Shown piece by piece: positions 6,969-7,459 of a stretch of DNA of 7,459 nt (position 1 is its first letter; the number at the start of each line of letters is the position of its first letter). Source of the stretch: Leucothrix mucor (lineage in GTDB: Bacteria > Pseudomonadota > Gammaproteobacteria > Thiotrichales > Thiotrichaceae); assembly GCA_015662325.1 (NCBI GenBank), contig DQUJ01000143.1, positions 1-7,459 on the forward strand, written 5' to 3'. Under the pieces are notes generated by a model, which saw only the letters and a program-made list of their open reading frames with translations, did not search any database and was not told the origin of the DNA. Both the position numbers and the translations under genes were made by a program.

Positions 6969-6989
6969 GCCTTCAAAAATCAAGAAGGC
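6969..6989 (+). promoter_or_regulatory. Hairpin covering the ribosome binding site of the ParB-like gene
   Basis: GCCTTC (6969-6974) and GAAGGC (6984-6989) can pair perfectly over 6 bases around a 9-base loop. The right arm contains most of the AAGAAGG Shine-Dalgarno sequence (6982-6988), which ends 9 bases before the ATG at 6998. In RNA the stem could lower initiation, and as DNA the inverted repeat could be an operator. The stem is short, so it may have no function. The Shine-Dalgarno itself is well supported. Confidence 0.4.
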
Positions 6990-6997
6990 TTATTGAA

Positions 6998-7459
6998 ATG
7001 GAACTCGATACACGGCAACTCTCTGATATTAAAAAGAATAGTGAGTATTTACGTCATCAAACAGATGTTGATACCTTAAAGAAAAGTATTGAGAGCATCG
7101 GTTTAATAAACCCGCTAACTATCAACAAAGAAAATGAATTATTGGCAGGTTCTCGACGTTTTCAGGCAATTTCTGAACTGGGTTGGAAAGAGGTTGATGT
7201 GCATGTAGTTGATCGTGATTTACTGCAACAGGAGTTAATTTCGATTGATGAAAACTTAGTGCGCGAGCCATTAAATCGACTGGAGTTAGAGAAGTGTTTA
7301 AATCGTGGTCGTGATATTTATGAGCAATTAAATCCTAGTGCTATCAAGATAGATATTTCTAACGAATCTTTAAACCCTGAAAATAAACTAAAAGATAAAG
7401 CACAAGAAAAGACAGATACCGACTCCTTTGCGGCCATTACTGCAGAGAAAACGGGTCTA
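6998..7459 (+). CDS. ParB-like partition/nuclease-fold protein, cut off by the window end
   Basis: The first 154 residues of a ParB/RepB/Spo0J-type protein; the frame is still open at the last base. Residues about 4-80 match the ParB N-terminal domain: a helix with LKKSIESIGLINPLTI (28-42), then ELLAGSRRFQAISELGW (47-63). This holds the GxRRxxA form of the CTP-binding C-motif, with Ser where Glu is usual. Next comes V..HVVDRD, then the second CTP motif ENLVREPLNRLE at 85-96. Residues about 110-142 are polar and low in hydrophobics, an insertion or linker. The final SFAAITAEKTG resembles the start of the helix-turn-helix that follows in this family. The start is supported by AAGAAGG 9 bases upstream. 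No parA precedes it, so a plasmid-type parAB pair is not shown. Proteins of this kind also occur in genomic islands, prophages and beside DNA methyltransferase genes. Function, DNA site and full length cannot be told from here. Confidence 0.82.
   Translation, partial: MELDTRQLSDIKKNSEYLRHQTDVDTLKKSIESIGLINPLTINKENELLAGSRRFQAISELGWKEVDVHVVDRDLLQQELISIDENLVREPLNRLELEKCLNRGRDIYEQLNPSAIKIDISNESLNPENKLKDKAQEKTDTDSFAAITAEKTGL

Overview
The window looks like chromosomal DNA of a moderately AT-rich gammaproteobacterium. The best evidence is a full-length topoisomerase IV subunit ParE of the short enterobacterial type, a PepN-type M1 aminopeptidase of about 870 residues, an ArfB ribosome-rescue factor very close to E. 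coli YaeJ, and a small exported DUF4124 protein, a family common in gammaproteobacteria. I cannot name the genus. Base composition and protein style would fit a marine or sulfur-oxidising lineage, but that is a guess.

Layout. Positions 1-250 hold no gene: they are AT-rich, contain two overlapping perfect palindromes (62-93), and carry a clear minus-strand rho-independent terminator (196-220). That terminator closes a small minus-strand gene (251-727) for an exported DUF4124 protein, which has its own good promoter (776-804). Upstream on the same strand is parE (939-2873). A divergent intergenic stretch of about 300 bases separates parE from plus-strand arfB (3189-3605). The arfB leader has an unusual two-codon ORF (ATG AGT stop, 3171-3179) that holds the only good Shine-Dalgarno site. 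arfB converges on an exported GlcG/HbpS-like protein (3602-4102, minus), and their stop codons share the bases TTAA. A 104-base divergent gap leads to pepN (4207-6834, plus). After pepN comes a 163-base gap with a 21-residue ORF of doubtful status and a hairpin covering a ribosome binding site. A ParB-like CTP-binding/nuclease-fold gene then starts at 6998 and runs off the right edge.

The genes are mostly housekeeping and do not form one pathway: chromosome decatenation (ParE), rescue of stalled ribosomes (ArfB), peptide turnover (PepN) and two exported proteins of uncertain role. The partial ParB-like gene, with no parA in view, is the only piece suggesting that an accessory region may begin at the right end. 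I see no insertion sequence, tRNA, rRNA or CRISPR array. I find no complete novel system here. The observations best worth following are the start-stop leader of arfB and the ParB-like gene at the edge.
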